Notes under the pieces: generated by a model
What the model was told of the DNA's origin: nothing
The model's input: the letters and a program-made list of their open reading frames with translations, nothing else
The model's database searches: none
Assembly (NCBI GenBank): GCA_001303665.1
Contig: LJUF01000111.1
Coordinates: 1 to 9,355, forward strand
Reading direction: 5' to 3'
DNA from: Phycisphaerae bacterium SM23_33
GTDB taxonomy: Bacteria; Planctomycetota; Phycisphaerae; SM23-33
Length of the DNA stretch: 9,355 bases
Part shown: in pieces, positions 1 to 6,293 of the stretch
How the letters are laid out: the number at the start of each line of letters is the position of its first letter
How positions within the stretch are numbered: position 1 is the first letter of the stretch
Made by a program: the position numbers and the translations under genes

Positions 1-68
1 GACCAGGAAGAGGCCGCCACAAGGATTGCGAGGGATACCAGGCAGACGGCGAAGAATGGTGCTCTCAT
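1..68 (-). CDS. Start of a secreted protein (partial)
   Basis: Only the first 22 codons are present; the rest lies outside the window. The start is an ATG (complement of 66-68) preceded by GGAG with 8 nt spacing, a good ribosome binding site. The visible peptide begins MRAPFFAVCLVSLAILVAA, a short basic start followed by a hydrophobic core and small residues, which is what a Sec signal peptide or membrane anchor looks like. An exported or envelope protein is therefore the inference. It lies 60 bp beyond an orphan PEP-CTERM tail on the same strand. The family cannot be named from this fragment. Confidence 0.6.
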   Translation of the reverse strand, partial: MRAPFFAVCLVSLAILVAASSW

Positions 69-128
69 GTCACATTCTCCCATAGCAGAAATATCACCAG
101 CGTGATTGTACTGGCCCGGCGGCACGGC

Positions 129-270
129 TCAATCCGTGAGCCTGGATTCCCTCGCCTCGACTATCTGCCCACCCGATCCCTTCGGTCTTCGCCGAACCCA
201 AGCCAGCCCGCCCAACGCCAGCAGCGACAGCGTCGCGCACCGTGGCGCCGGGTAGGGCGCTATCGTCCCC
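129..270 (-). pseudogene. Orphan PEP-CTERM sorting signal, remnant of a lost gene
   Basis: On the minus strand one frame reads PAPRCATLSLLALGGLAWVR followed by RRPKG, then runs on about 16 residues to a stop near 129. This matches the PEP-CTERM C-terminal sorting signal: a PEP-like motif (here degraded to PAPR), a hydrophobic segment and an Arg cluster. It closely parallels the intact tail of the PEP-CTERM protein at 3612-4706 (PEPAALSLLALGGLVLLGRR). About 100 bp upstream is the 3' end of the tRNA-Arg gene, so there is no room for the usual several-hundred-residue secreted body and no signal peptide. I read it as the 3' remnant of a PEP-CTERM gene whose 5' part was lost, perhaps in the rearrangement that placed integrase sequence next door. 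The match covers only about 20 residues. Confidence 0.55.
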
Positions 271-366
271 GTGAGTCCGCAAAGTACGATCCTCGATCGC
301 GCGGACCGACAGCGGCAACGGACGCCCCGGTAAGCAACTACGCCGTCCTGCGGCACTTGCCCCGAC

Positions 367-441
367 TACGCCCGAGAGGACTCGAACCTCTGACCTGCGG
401 TTTAGGAAACCGCCGCTCTATCCTGGCTGAGCTACGGGCGC
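367..441 (-). tRNA. tRNA-Arg (anticodon CCT)
   Basis: A full cloverleaf of 75 nt folds on the minus strand. The acceptor stem is GCGCCCG with CGGGCGT (first pair a G-U wobble) and the discriminator is A. The D arm is GCTC/GAGC. The anticodon stem GCGGT/ACCGC closes the loop TTCCTAA, giving anticodon CCT, which reads AGG as arginine. The T arm is AGAGG, TTCGAGT, CCTCT. CCA is not encoded. The integrase remnant upstream is on the same strand and its frame runs straight through this gene, so the tRNA's upstream DNA, including its promoter, is integrase-derived sequence. Confidence 0.95.
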
Positions 442-520
442 TTGGCCTCTTCTGCTCGGAAAGTAGCGGTTTTCCGCTCGATTGCAAGGGGTTAGTCACT
501 CCGCCCCCGTCCCGGTTCCG

Positions 521-544
521 TTGCATGGTGTTGCATGGTGTTGC
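521..544. repeat. 10-bp tandem repeat
   Basis: TTGCATGGTG occurs twice head to tail and is followed by a third partial unit, TTGC. It lies in the integrase tail, downstream of the catalytic tyrosine and between it and the tRNA. Short direct repeats near an integrase can be arm-type binding sites, but nothing else here supports that role. Confidence 0.6.
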
Positions 545-548
545 CCCT

Positions 549-572
549 GCGCGCTGCGCATGCGCTGCGCGC
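549..572. repeat. 24-bp near-perfect palindrome
   Basis: The sequence is symmetric about the core GCGCATGCGC, with GCGCGC arms on both sides and one T-T mismatch in each half-site. It starts 5 bp after the tandem repeat at 521-544. It could be a protein-binding site left from an integrated element, or simply structured GC-rich DNA. Confidence 0.5.
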
Positions 573-1319
573 CCGTCGTAGGTGCCCGTCGCCTTCGCCG
601 TCTGGCAGCCCGGCCCGATCGGCGCCAAGCTCGGCAGCGCCGCCAGCGTTGGCGCGGTGTCCGCGATTCCAAGGTGCGCGTAGACGCCCAAGGTAAGCAT
701 CGGCGGTAAATGCCGCGCCAAGACCTGCGCGACCTTCGGGCTCGCCCCGCTTCGCACGACGGCCGACACGCAGGTATGCCGCAACGAGTGGAAGTCACAC
801 ACCCGGCCGCTGGCGTCCCGGTAGGGTATCCCCGCCGCCCGAAGGTCCACGCGGACCGCCTCGACCACCTTCTCGGGGAGCCTGAGAACCGGCTCGCCGG
901 CCGGCTTGTCGGCAAGCCACGGCCGCAGCGCTTCCGCAAGCCCGCGCGGCATCGGCTGCACGTCCTGCCGACGGTGCTTCGAGTACGCCGCCTCGACAGT
1001 CACGCTCGGCGGTTCGCCGTCGAGGTCGAAGGATTCCGGCGTCAAGGTCCGAATCTCGTTGGCGCGTAGCCCGGTCCCTACAGCGATTCGGTAGGCCATG
1101 GCGCGGTCCGGGCCGGACAGCCCGAGAACGGCCGGCCCCGTCTCCGCCGCCCGAATCAGCCGGCGGAGTTCATCGACGGTAAGGGCTCGCCGGTCATGGC
1201 GCCGGTCGAGCTTGACGTTGTACCCGGTAAGGTAGGCGAGCAGCCGCTCCGCCCTCGCGCACCGAGCGCAGCGCGCCAGGGCTTCGCAGCAGGCCGCCAG
1301 GGCGGCGTTGCCCTTGAGG

Positions 1320-1373
1320 ACGATCCGGCTGCCTGTGCGCCAAGGCCGTCTGCAAACGTTCGCGAGAAGTCAT
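1320..1373 (-). pseudogene. 5' stump of a uroporphyrinogen decarboxylase family gene
   Basis: An ATG (complement of 1371-1373) preceded by AGGA with a 6-nt gap opens a frame reading MTSRERLQTALAHRQPDR. This is the characteristic amino-terminus of UroD-superfamily proteins (uroporphyrinogen decarboxylase and corrinoid methyltransferase relatives), which typically begin like MTSRERxxAALxHxxPDR and continue with a V-P-type motif. Here the similarity ends after 18 codons. The next bases belong to the integrase remnant in another frame, and the open frame runs on to 1194 without resembling any family. The ancestral gene lay 55 bp downstream of the beta-helix gene on the same strand and may have been co-transcribed with it. 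The identification rests on 18 residues, but they match the family's start well and the ribosome binding site is in place. Confidence 0.6.
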
Positions 1374-1428
1374 TGAGCTTCCTGCCCTGTCACGAAACAC
1401 GCCGTGCCGCGACGGGTGCCGGTCTCTA

Positions 1429-3273
1429 TCAGCGGATCTTGAGCTTCAGCCTGTTGGCTGCCGGAGCCTCAAAGGGACCGGCCGACGGTTTCGTTTTGCT
1501 TCGCTTCGCGCCGAAGAAGTCGACGATGATCCGAACGGGCGAGCCGTCGGCATTCTCGTAGCCAAGCCCGGAAACCACGGTGCTGCCCAGCAGCTCGGTG
1601 GTCACGAGCGTGGTCGCGGCCTGGCGGGGTGCCGGGCCCAGCGTCACGTGGAGATGGACATGGCCGGCGTCTTCGACGATCTCGGGCTTGGGGTCCACGT
1701 CGGAGACGATCAGCGGGTCCTTCTCCTTGGCGTAGGGTGTGGCGCCGCTGTAATGGACGTTGCCGCGCGTTTTCAGCGGGGCCTGCCGCGCGCCATACGC
1801 GCCCAGCCCACAGCCCGCCGGCCTGCCGCCCTGACGGGGCCGGCCGATGAAGAGGTTGTTGTAGAAGCGGTGGTCGCCGCCCTTGATGTTACTCAGGCCG
1901 GCCACGACCGTCGAGTGGGCTTTGTGGTACGGCGTCTGACGCCTCTGCGGTCTGCTCTCGATCCTGCCGGCCATCATGTTGTGCGCGAACGCGCCGCCCT
2001 CCGACCAGTCCCGAAGGCTGACGGCCGACAGGAAGATGTTGTTGTCCACCAGGAAGGGCCCGTGATCCACCTCCACGAACAGGTCGTCCGTGCTGTTGTC
2101 GTAGCAAAGGTTGCCCGTGATGCGAGTGCCCTGGGCCATCCAGTCCATCCAAAGGGCCCGGCCGGCGTTGTGGATCCGGTTGCCCCTGATGAGCATGTCG
2201 ATGGACGCGTGGATCTTGATTCCGCCGATCTCCGCGCCGGCGAACAGGCGACGGACCCATATGTTGTAGATGTGGTTGTTCGTGATCTGGCTGAACACGC
2301 CCCCGAGGCTCCCGCAAATGCCCGTCTGCTCGCAGTCCGATATGGTGTTGTTCCGAACGATATGCCCGCCGATCGTGGCCTTGTTCCAGCCGTTCTTCAG
2401 GGCGCGCCGGATCGTCCGATTGTACGCATCCGCCGATTGGGACTTGTTGTCCCATTCGTCCCCGTACTTGCCCAGCGTGATCCCCGAACACCGCGAGTGG
2501 CTGATGACGTTGTTCTCGATGATCCAGCCCTTGCTCCAGTGCGTGCCGATCAGGCCGACCTGCTCGGCCGTGGGAGGGGCCCACGGTGTGGCCGCGTGCC
2601 GCATGATGAAGCCGCGAACCGTGATGTAGTTCCTCCCCGGCTTGTCCGGGTAGAACACCGCCCGGCGAACGTTGATCTCGACCAATTGCTTGTTCGGATT
2701 GACCGACTTGAACTGGGCCCAGATCGTAGTGTCTTTCTCGCCCACCCGGCCGAACCACAGACCGATCTCGCCGGCCGGCTTCATGACGTCGTCCAGCTTT
2801 GCGGCCTCGCTCAGGCACTCGCCGTTGAGGTAAACCGCCCCCGTGTGGTGCTCCCGGCCCCTGGGATTGAACCAATCGCCCCGAATGAGGTCGCCGTAGG
2901 GATTGAAGTCGCCAAAAAAGGAATTCGGAAGAACGGTCTTCCACACGTCCCCCCGGACCTTCGCCCAGTTCTTGGCGACCTCTGAGCCCCTGATCTCGAC
3001 CTTCTCGCCCGCGGTCGCCTGGTAGACGATGCGCTTGTCGTCGGACGTCCCGCCTCGCGGCGGGTTGATCCGTTCGCGGTACAGGCCCGCGTGCACCTTG
3101 ACGACGTCGCCGGGGCGGGCGAGATCGGCCGCACGTTGAATCCTGCGAAGCGGGGCCTGCCGCGTGCCGGGGTTGGCATCGTTGCCGCCGAGAGCGACAT
3201 GGAACTCGGCGGCGCGGACCACCGCCAGCGGCGTCAGGAGCAGGGCAATCAGGGCATAGACGACGTAGCGCAT
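1429..3273 (-). CDS. Secreted right-handed beta-helix glycosidase, GH120-like
   Basis: The protein has 614 aa. A Sec signal peptide (residues 1-21, ending VVRA-A) suggests export. Residues 23-75 (FHVALGGNDANPGT, then PGDVVKVHAGLYRERI) form the DUF1565-like opening of parallel beta-helix enzymes. From about 215 to 480 there are repeated coil motifs of the N-N-x-I type (IENNVIS, VRNNTIS, ITNNHIY, IRGNRIH, ITGNLCY, VDNNIFL). The closest family by pattern is GH120, whose characterised member is a beta-xylosidase of similar length. The conserved block includes WMDWMAQGTRI (D377) and LFVEVDHGPF (E401). These two acids, 24 residues apart, are my candidates for nucleophile and acid/base, because family GH120 uses an Asp and a Glu at about that spacing. 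The likely role is release of xylose or related sugars from plant or algal polysaccharide. AAGGGG lies about 9 nt before the start. GH141 or another beta-helix family is possible. Confidence 0.75.
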   Translation of the reverse strand: MRYVVYALIALLLTPLAVVRAAEFHVALGGNDANPGTRQAPLRRIQRAADLARPGDVVKVHAGLYRERINPPRGGTSDDKRIVYQATAGEKVEIRGSEVAKNWAKVRGDVWKTVLPNSFFGDFNPYGDLIRGDWFNPRGREHHTGAVYLNGECLSEAAKLDDVMKPAGEIGLWFGRVGEKDTTIWAQFKSVNPNKQLVEINVRRAVFYPDKPGRNYITVRGFIMRHAATPWAPPTAEQVGLIGTHWSKGWIIENNVISHSRCSGITLGKYGDEWDNKSQSADAYNRTIRRALKNGWNKATIGGHIVRNNTISDCEQTGICGSLGGVFSQITNNHIYNIWVRRLFAGAEIGGIKIHASIDMLIRGNRIHNAGRALWMDWMAQGTRITGNLCYDNSTDDLFVEVDHGPFLVDNNIFLSAVSLRDWSEGGAFAHNMMAGRIESRPQRRQTPYHKAHSTVVAGLSNIKGGDHRFYNNLFIGRPRQGGRPAGCGLGAYGARQAPLKTRGNVHYSGATPYAKEKDPLIVSDVDPKPEIVEDAGHVHLHVTLGPAPRQAATTLVTTELLGSTVVSGLGYENADGSPVRIIVDFFGAKRSKTKPSAGPFEAPAANRLKLKIR

Positions 3274-3517
3274 ATCCCAGGCCCCTTTCAGTTGCCAGCA
3301 ATGAACTTCTTATCCGGGATTCCCGGATGACCTCTGGCCGACGACCGCCGTCGACCTTTCTGACGATTCTATCGCCGGTCCCAACACCCGCAAGCACCTC
3401 TTCTGCTCGATGGAGGGGGGATCGGGCCGTTTCCGGGCCATGATGTCGCTCGGAGCGGCCTGCGTAGCCGGTTACCAAGCGCAGTCGCGCCAAGCGACCG
3501 TAGTTCAAGCCAAGAAA
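3274..3517 (-). promoter_or_regulatory. Upstream region of the beta-helix gene
   Basis: No gene is supported between 3274 and the terminator candidate at 3518. The stretch should hold the promoter of the beta-helix glycosidase, but I could not identify convincing -35 and -10 boxes. The 17-nt palindrome at 3312-3328 is its clearest structured element. The 11-mer GGCCGTTTCCG occurs at 3425-3435 and again at 3551-3561, beyond the hairpin. Confidence 0.4.
3312..3328. promoter_or_regulatory. 17-nt palindrome, candidate operator
   Basis: ATCCGGGA, one central T, then TCCCGGAT: a perfect inverted repeat with 8-bp arms and a 1-nt spacer. It sits 39-55 bp upstream of the start codon of the beta-helix glycosidase. 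Its symmetry and position suit a repressor or activator binding site controlling that gene. Alternatively it could form a small stem in the leader, although a 1-nt loop would be strained. No regulator gene is visible in the window. Confidence 0.4.
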
Positions 3518-3536
3518 CGCCGCACCGCTCGCGGCG
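3510..3536 (-). terminator. Rho-independent terminator candidate after the PEP-CTERM gene
   Basis: On the minus strand a 6-bp stem CGCCGC/GCGGCG closes a 7-nt loop (3518-3536) and is followed directly by TTTCTT. It begins 75 nt after the stop codon of the PEP-CTERM protein and ahead of the beta-helix gene, so it would separate the two transcripts. The stem is short and the T tract is interrupted. Confidence 0.4.
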
Positions 3537-3611
3537 ACACTCCAGTCTCAGGCCGTTTCCGTTTAACCGCCCTCTGCCTGCGCCCTCGCCCTGATAGGCA
3601 TGCGACGATCA

Positions 3612-4706
3612 TCACCCAAACCGTGCCGGTGCCAAGCGACGTTGCTTGTTTTGGGACACACATCCTCTCCTTCGCCCAAGGAGTACCAAGCCCCCCAACG
3701 CCAGCAGCGAGAGCGCCGCCGGCTCGGGGACCACGTACATCACGTGCAGTTGCTGGCTGCCCGGATCGAACGCATAGAGGTAGCGGTCACCCTCACCGAT
3801 CGTCATCATGCTGAAGTGGACGGGCATGTCCTCCAGAGGCGTGCCCCATACGGGGTCGTATACGCCGCCGACGCCGAAGGCCAGCTTGTCGTCGCCCGTG
3901 GCCGCATAGATGTTCTCGGGATACATTCTCAAGGTGACACCGATGTTGGCGGGGTCTACCCGGATGTCGCCAACGTAAAGGCTGCTGTCCGAGGAGTTGA
4001 TGAAGACCGGCTCGGCGGCGTAGCTGCCGACGCCCCGGCTGGCCACGGCCGTGATCGTGTCCGTACTGGTATCGAACGCCTTCAGCTCGATGAGGCTGAT
4101 CCCCAGCTCGGTGCGGAACAGGCGGGTGCCGTCGCTTGTGGCCGCAAAGGTCTGCGTGCCCCATTCCGTCGAGCCGTAGTATCCGGCGCCGCAGGACGAC
4201 AGCCGGGCGCCCGTGGTGGCGTCCACCTGGTAGGCGCTGACCCACTGGTTGAGCCCGACGCCCAGGAAGCGGTTCGGCCGCCCCAGCGCCATCTGGTACA
4301 TCGGCGCCTGTGCCATGACGATGGCGGAGGGGCTCTGTGTCTCAAGGTCGTAGGTCAGGATGTAGACGCTGGGCGGCTGGTTCCAGTACTCCCCGGTGAT
4401 GTTGTCCAGCACGGTGAGGTAGTCGCCCGCGGGGTCCACGTCGATGTCCCTCAGACACCGCCCCGTGCTGCTGACCTTTTCCACGGCCATGGTGGTCCGG
4501 TCGACGAAGACGACGTCGCCGTCGCCGGTGATGCCGTAGACCTTCGGCCGCGTCGGATCGGCCACGACTCGCCCCAGCGGCCGGCCCACGTCGATCGTGC
4601 CCATGTACTCGACGTAATCCCCGGCCCGTGCCTCGGCGGCGGGGATGCAAACTGCCGCCAGAAGCAGCATGCCCATGAGCATTACCTGTGAGATTCCCCT
4701 CTGCAT
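3612..4706 (-). CDS. PEP-CTERM exported protein, beta-propeller-like
   Basis: The protein has 364 aa from the ATG at 4704-4706. A longer in-frame start 78 codons upstream exists, but only this one has AAAGGAG at 7 nt spacing and is followed directly by a signal peptide (MQRGISQVMLMGMLLLAAVC, likely cleaved after ARA at residue 28). The body contains repeated short blocks such as VYGITGDGDVVFVDRTT, LRDIDVDPAGDYLTVLD and TSDGTRLFRTE, resembling YVTN/LVIVD-type propeller blades. The C-terminus has VPEP (326-329), a hydrophobic segment (330-344) and RRR (345-347). That is a PEP-CTERM signal, recognised by an exosortase that cleaves and anchors or releases the protein at the cell surface. Unusually, 17 residues follow the Arg cluster. 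No exosortase gene is in the window and the ligand is unknown. Confidence 0.85.
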   Translation of the reverse strand: MQRGISQVMLMGMLLLAAVCIPAAEARAGDYVEYMGTIDVGRPLGRVVADPTRPKVYGITGDGDVVFVDRTTMAVEKVSSTGRCLRDIDVDPAGDYLTVLDNITGEYWNQPPSVYILTYDLETQSPSAIVMAQAPMYQMALGRPNRFLGVGLNQWVSAYQVDATTGARLSSCGAGYYGSTEWGTQTFAATSDGTRLFRTELGISLIELKAFDTSTDTITAVASRGVGSYAAEPVFINSSDSSLYVGDIRVDPANIGVTLRMYPENIYAATGDDKLAFGVGGVYDPVWGTPLEDMPVHFSMMTIGEGDRYLYAFDPGSQQLHVMYVVPEPAALSLLALGGLVLLGRRRGCVSQNKQRRLAPARFG

Positions 4707-5059
4707 GGTGGCTCTCCTTTCCTGCTCGACTGCCTGACAAGACCCGTTGCCGGCGGCCCTCAGCCGCCGGTCCATCTCTCGGCCGAACCACCAGCCGCCC
4801 GCCGCGGACGCGGGCTCGCCACGTCGCAGCGACGCTCGACTGATGAGCTTTGAGAGCCCTTCCTCTCGCAGGCGGCTCAGCCTGCACGAGGACATCTCGC
4901 CGTGTGGGAACTCGGCCGGGTGGCCTAGACAGGAAAGCACGAGTGAGCGAGGCCCGCCCCTGCCCGAATGCTGTGAGCTAACTGGCCGCTACCAGAGCCA
5001 GCTAGAGCAATGCGGATTGTAGCGCGGATGCCGGGATGAGTCAAGGGCCCTTTCCTCGC
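4707..5059 (-). other. 353-bp hairpin-rich leader upstream of the PEP-CTERM gene
   Basis: No gene is supported between the PEP-CTERM start and the left end of the insertion sequence. The stretch holds two strong inverted repeats. At 4750-4770 an 8-bp perfect stem (CCGGCGGC/GCCGCCGG) closes a 5-nt loop. At 4862-4891 a 6-bp stem (GCAGGC/GCCTGC) is extended by a 4-bp outer stem across a small internal loop. Read on the minus strand both contain GGCTGAG in or next to the loop. They could belong to a structured 5' leader. I matched no known riboswitch class and identified no promoter. Confidence 0.4.
4714..4720 (-). promoter_or_regulatory. Ribosome binding site fixing the PEP-CTERM protein start
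   Basis: AAAGGAG lies 7 nt before the ATG at 4706. It decides between this start and the longer open frame that begins at 4940, whose extra residues are Arg/Ser-rich and show no signal peptide. Confidence 0.75.
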
Positions 5060-5072
5060 GGTAACTGTCCCA
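5060..5072 (+). repeat. Left terminal inverted repeat of the insertion sequence
   Basis: GGTAACTGTCCCA, identical to the inverted copy at 6294-6306. Reading inward, similarity persists weakly (a shared GTGG about 10 bp on). Confidence 0.85.
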
Positions 5073-5125
5073 GGGATTGTGGGGACTTCTGTCGAGCCGG
5101 TGGCCCCCGACCCAGGCGGGTCAGA

Positions 5126-6211
5126 TCACCTTGCGCAGATGGCAGACCCCTTCTTCCCCACGAAGGAAACTCGACAGGCCCGCCTGCCGGCAGGCAGGTA
5201 CGGATGTCCGACCCCCTTGTGCACCGCCTTGAAGCCACGCATCGTCTTGGCCCGGATCTTGAACGTCAGCCCGATGACCCGCTCCGTGGCATTGTTCGTC
5301 GGGTCCACCGGGTCATCGCTGACCTTCTGCCACGTCCGCTCCACATGCTGAAGCAACTGATTCACCTTCCCCGGCAGGCCCCGGCGCGCGTTGATGTACC
5401 GCCGCACCAGCCTTTCCAGCTCCGGCGGCACCGTCGGCGGACGCGGCCGCAGACGCAGCAACGCCAGCAATTCCCCCATCGTGTCGGCCTCTAAGGAACG
5501 GCCCTCCGCCACCGCCTGCCGGTGCAGATCCCACGCCCGCTTGCCCTTGCTCTTCCGCCAGTGACTCAGGCACAGCCGATGCCGCGGCTGCGGGACGATC
5601 CCCTCATAGACCGAATGCTCATCCGTCCGAAGTTCCTCCGCCCCCACTGCAGCCATCACGCGCCCCACGTGACGCCGAACTTCCTCCGTCTGCTGCTCGT
5701 GCAGCGGCGCCACCCCAACCAGCCAACCCCCGCAGTCCACACCGGCCAAGAACAACACGCCCGCCTCCCGGCCCGCCATCGCCGCCCCCGTCCCGTCCGC
5801 CCCCAGCACCCGGACCCTCACGGGCGGGGCCTGCCGGTGAAGCTCCTGGGCATGATGTCCGGCCGACGCCACGTCCCGCTCGATGCTGCTCTTGCCGCTG
5901 GGGCATTCCAGGGCCGACAAGACCCGCTCCGTGTGCCGACAGCTCAACCCCAGCATGTACAGCAACAGCCCCACGCCGATGGTCCGGTCGCTCCGCTGAT
6001 GCCCCGGCTTGACCCCTTCCGCCCGGAGCGTCCAGGTCAGCCCACACCACGGGCACTTCATCCGACGCTGCGGAATGCTGGAGACCTTCAGGTCTCGAAT
6101 GGCCCCATGCCGCTGGGAGGAGTGAATCCTTCCGTGGGGACGGTGGCAATGCGGGCAACGCCGATCGAGCTTCAGGGCCGACCCGACCGATGGTAGGATA
6201 TAGGCGACCAT
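5126..6211 (-). CDS. DDE transposase with zinc ribbon; C-terminus frameshifted
   Basis: The protein has 361 aa from the ATG at 6209-6211, chosen because AAGGAGG stands 5 nt before it; an upstream in-frame ATG at 6289 lacks such a site. The N-terminus has paired CPHC (19-22) and CPWC (53-56), a zinc ribbon that would bind the element ends. The probable catalytic triad is D139 (LGADGTG), D197 (RTDEHS) and E310 (NNATER). From residue 340 the sequence is aberrant. Another frame of the same DNA encodes SSFLRGEEGVCHLRKVI and stops at 5121, which looks like the natural end following HPYL. A 20-bp insertion at 5175-5194 accounts for the shift. The triad is intact, so activity may survive. Family assignment to an ISL3-like group is tentative. 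Confidence 0.85.
   Translation of the reverse strand: MVAYILPSVGSALKLDRRCPHCHRPHGRIHSSQRHGAIRDLKVSSIPQRRMKCPWCGLTWTLRAEGVKPGHQRSDRTIGVGLLLYMLGLSCRHTERVLSALECPSGKSSIERDVASAGHHAQELHRQAPPVRVRVLGADGTGAAMAGREAGVLFLAGVDCGGWLVGVAPLHEQQTEEVRRHVGRVMAAVGAEELRTDEHSVYEGIVPQPRHRLCLSHWRKSKGKRAWDLHRQAVAEGRSLEADTMGELLALLRLRPRPPTVPPELERLVRRYINARRGLPGKVNQLLQHVERTWQKVSDDPVDPTNNATERVIGLTFKIRAKTMRGFKAVHKGVGHPYLPAGRRACRVSFVGKKGSAICAR
5175..5194. repeat. 20-bp palindrome-bearing insertion in the transposase
   Basis: Compared with the frame implied by the downstream sequence, 20 extra bp are present, with the perfect palindrome CCTGCCGGCAGG at the core. CCTG repeats flank it, as if 4 bp had been duplicated. Twenty is not a multiple of three, so the transposase frame changes here. 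Confidence 0.6.
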
Positions 6212-6216
6212 CTTGG

Positions 6217-6223
6217 CCTCCTT
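6217..6223 (-). promoter_or_regulatory. Ribosome binding site fixing the transposase start
   Basis: AAGGAGG with a 5-nt gap to the ATG at 6211 favours this start over the in-frame ATG at 6289, which lies only a few bases inside the terminal repeat. Confidence 0.75.
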
Positions 6224-6293
6224 GCCGTCGATGGCCTTCACACCTATCGCATCGGCAAAGAGGCCTTTGTTTTGCCAACCCAACCACACGCTT

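Larger units (their letters stand above)
338..1319 (-). pseudogene. Tyrosine recombinase (phage-type integrase), N-terminally truncated
   Basis: The fragment keeps the end of the core-binding domain, visible as LAYLTGYNVKLDRRHDRRAL around 1170-1240, and the whole catalytic domain. Numbered from the only in-frame ATG (1099), the catalytic set is complete: R12 in GLRANE, K41 in YSKHRR, H104 and R107 in HSLRHT, H130 in ARH, and the nucleophile Y140 in LGVYAHLG. Homologous sequence continues in frame upstream of 1099 as far as about 1319, so that ATG is internal and not the true start. Between 1369 and 1099 this frame has no ATG, GTG or TTG, and a TGA closes it at 1370-1372. The amino-terminal SAM-like domain is mostly missing. 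The frame continues about 110 codons past Tyr140 and through the tRNA-Arg gene before stopping at 338; that tail is not a recognised domain. It is probably inactive as it stands. Confidence 0.85.

Noticed and set aside
1648..2985. Long plus-strand open frame of 445 codons opposite the beta-helix gene
   Set aside because: It lies entirely antisense to a gene with a signal peptide and clear family motifs. Its composition (Arg, Ala, Val, Asp) is typical of shadow frames in GC-rich DNA and it has no recognisable domain.
3600..4691. Plus-strand open frame of 363 codons opposite the PEP-CTERM gene
   Set aside because: It mirrors the real gene's reading frame and has no start signal or known motif. 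The minus-strand gene has a ribosome binding site, a signal peptide and a sorting signal.
4839..4855. Possible hammerhead ribozyme on the plus strand (CTGATGAG)
   Set aside because: The short stem is followed by CCTTCC and not the required GAAA, and no matching cleavage-site stem was found.
4707..4940. N-terminal extension of the PEP-CTERM protein by 78 residues
   Set aside because: The extension would place the signal peptide internally and lacks a ribosome binding site; AAAGGAG precedes the inner ATG.
5522..6196. Plus-strand open frame of 224 codons within the insertion sequence
   Set aside because: It is antisense to the transposase, Pro/Arg/His-rich, and carries no motif.
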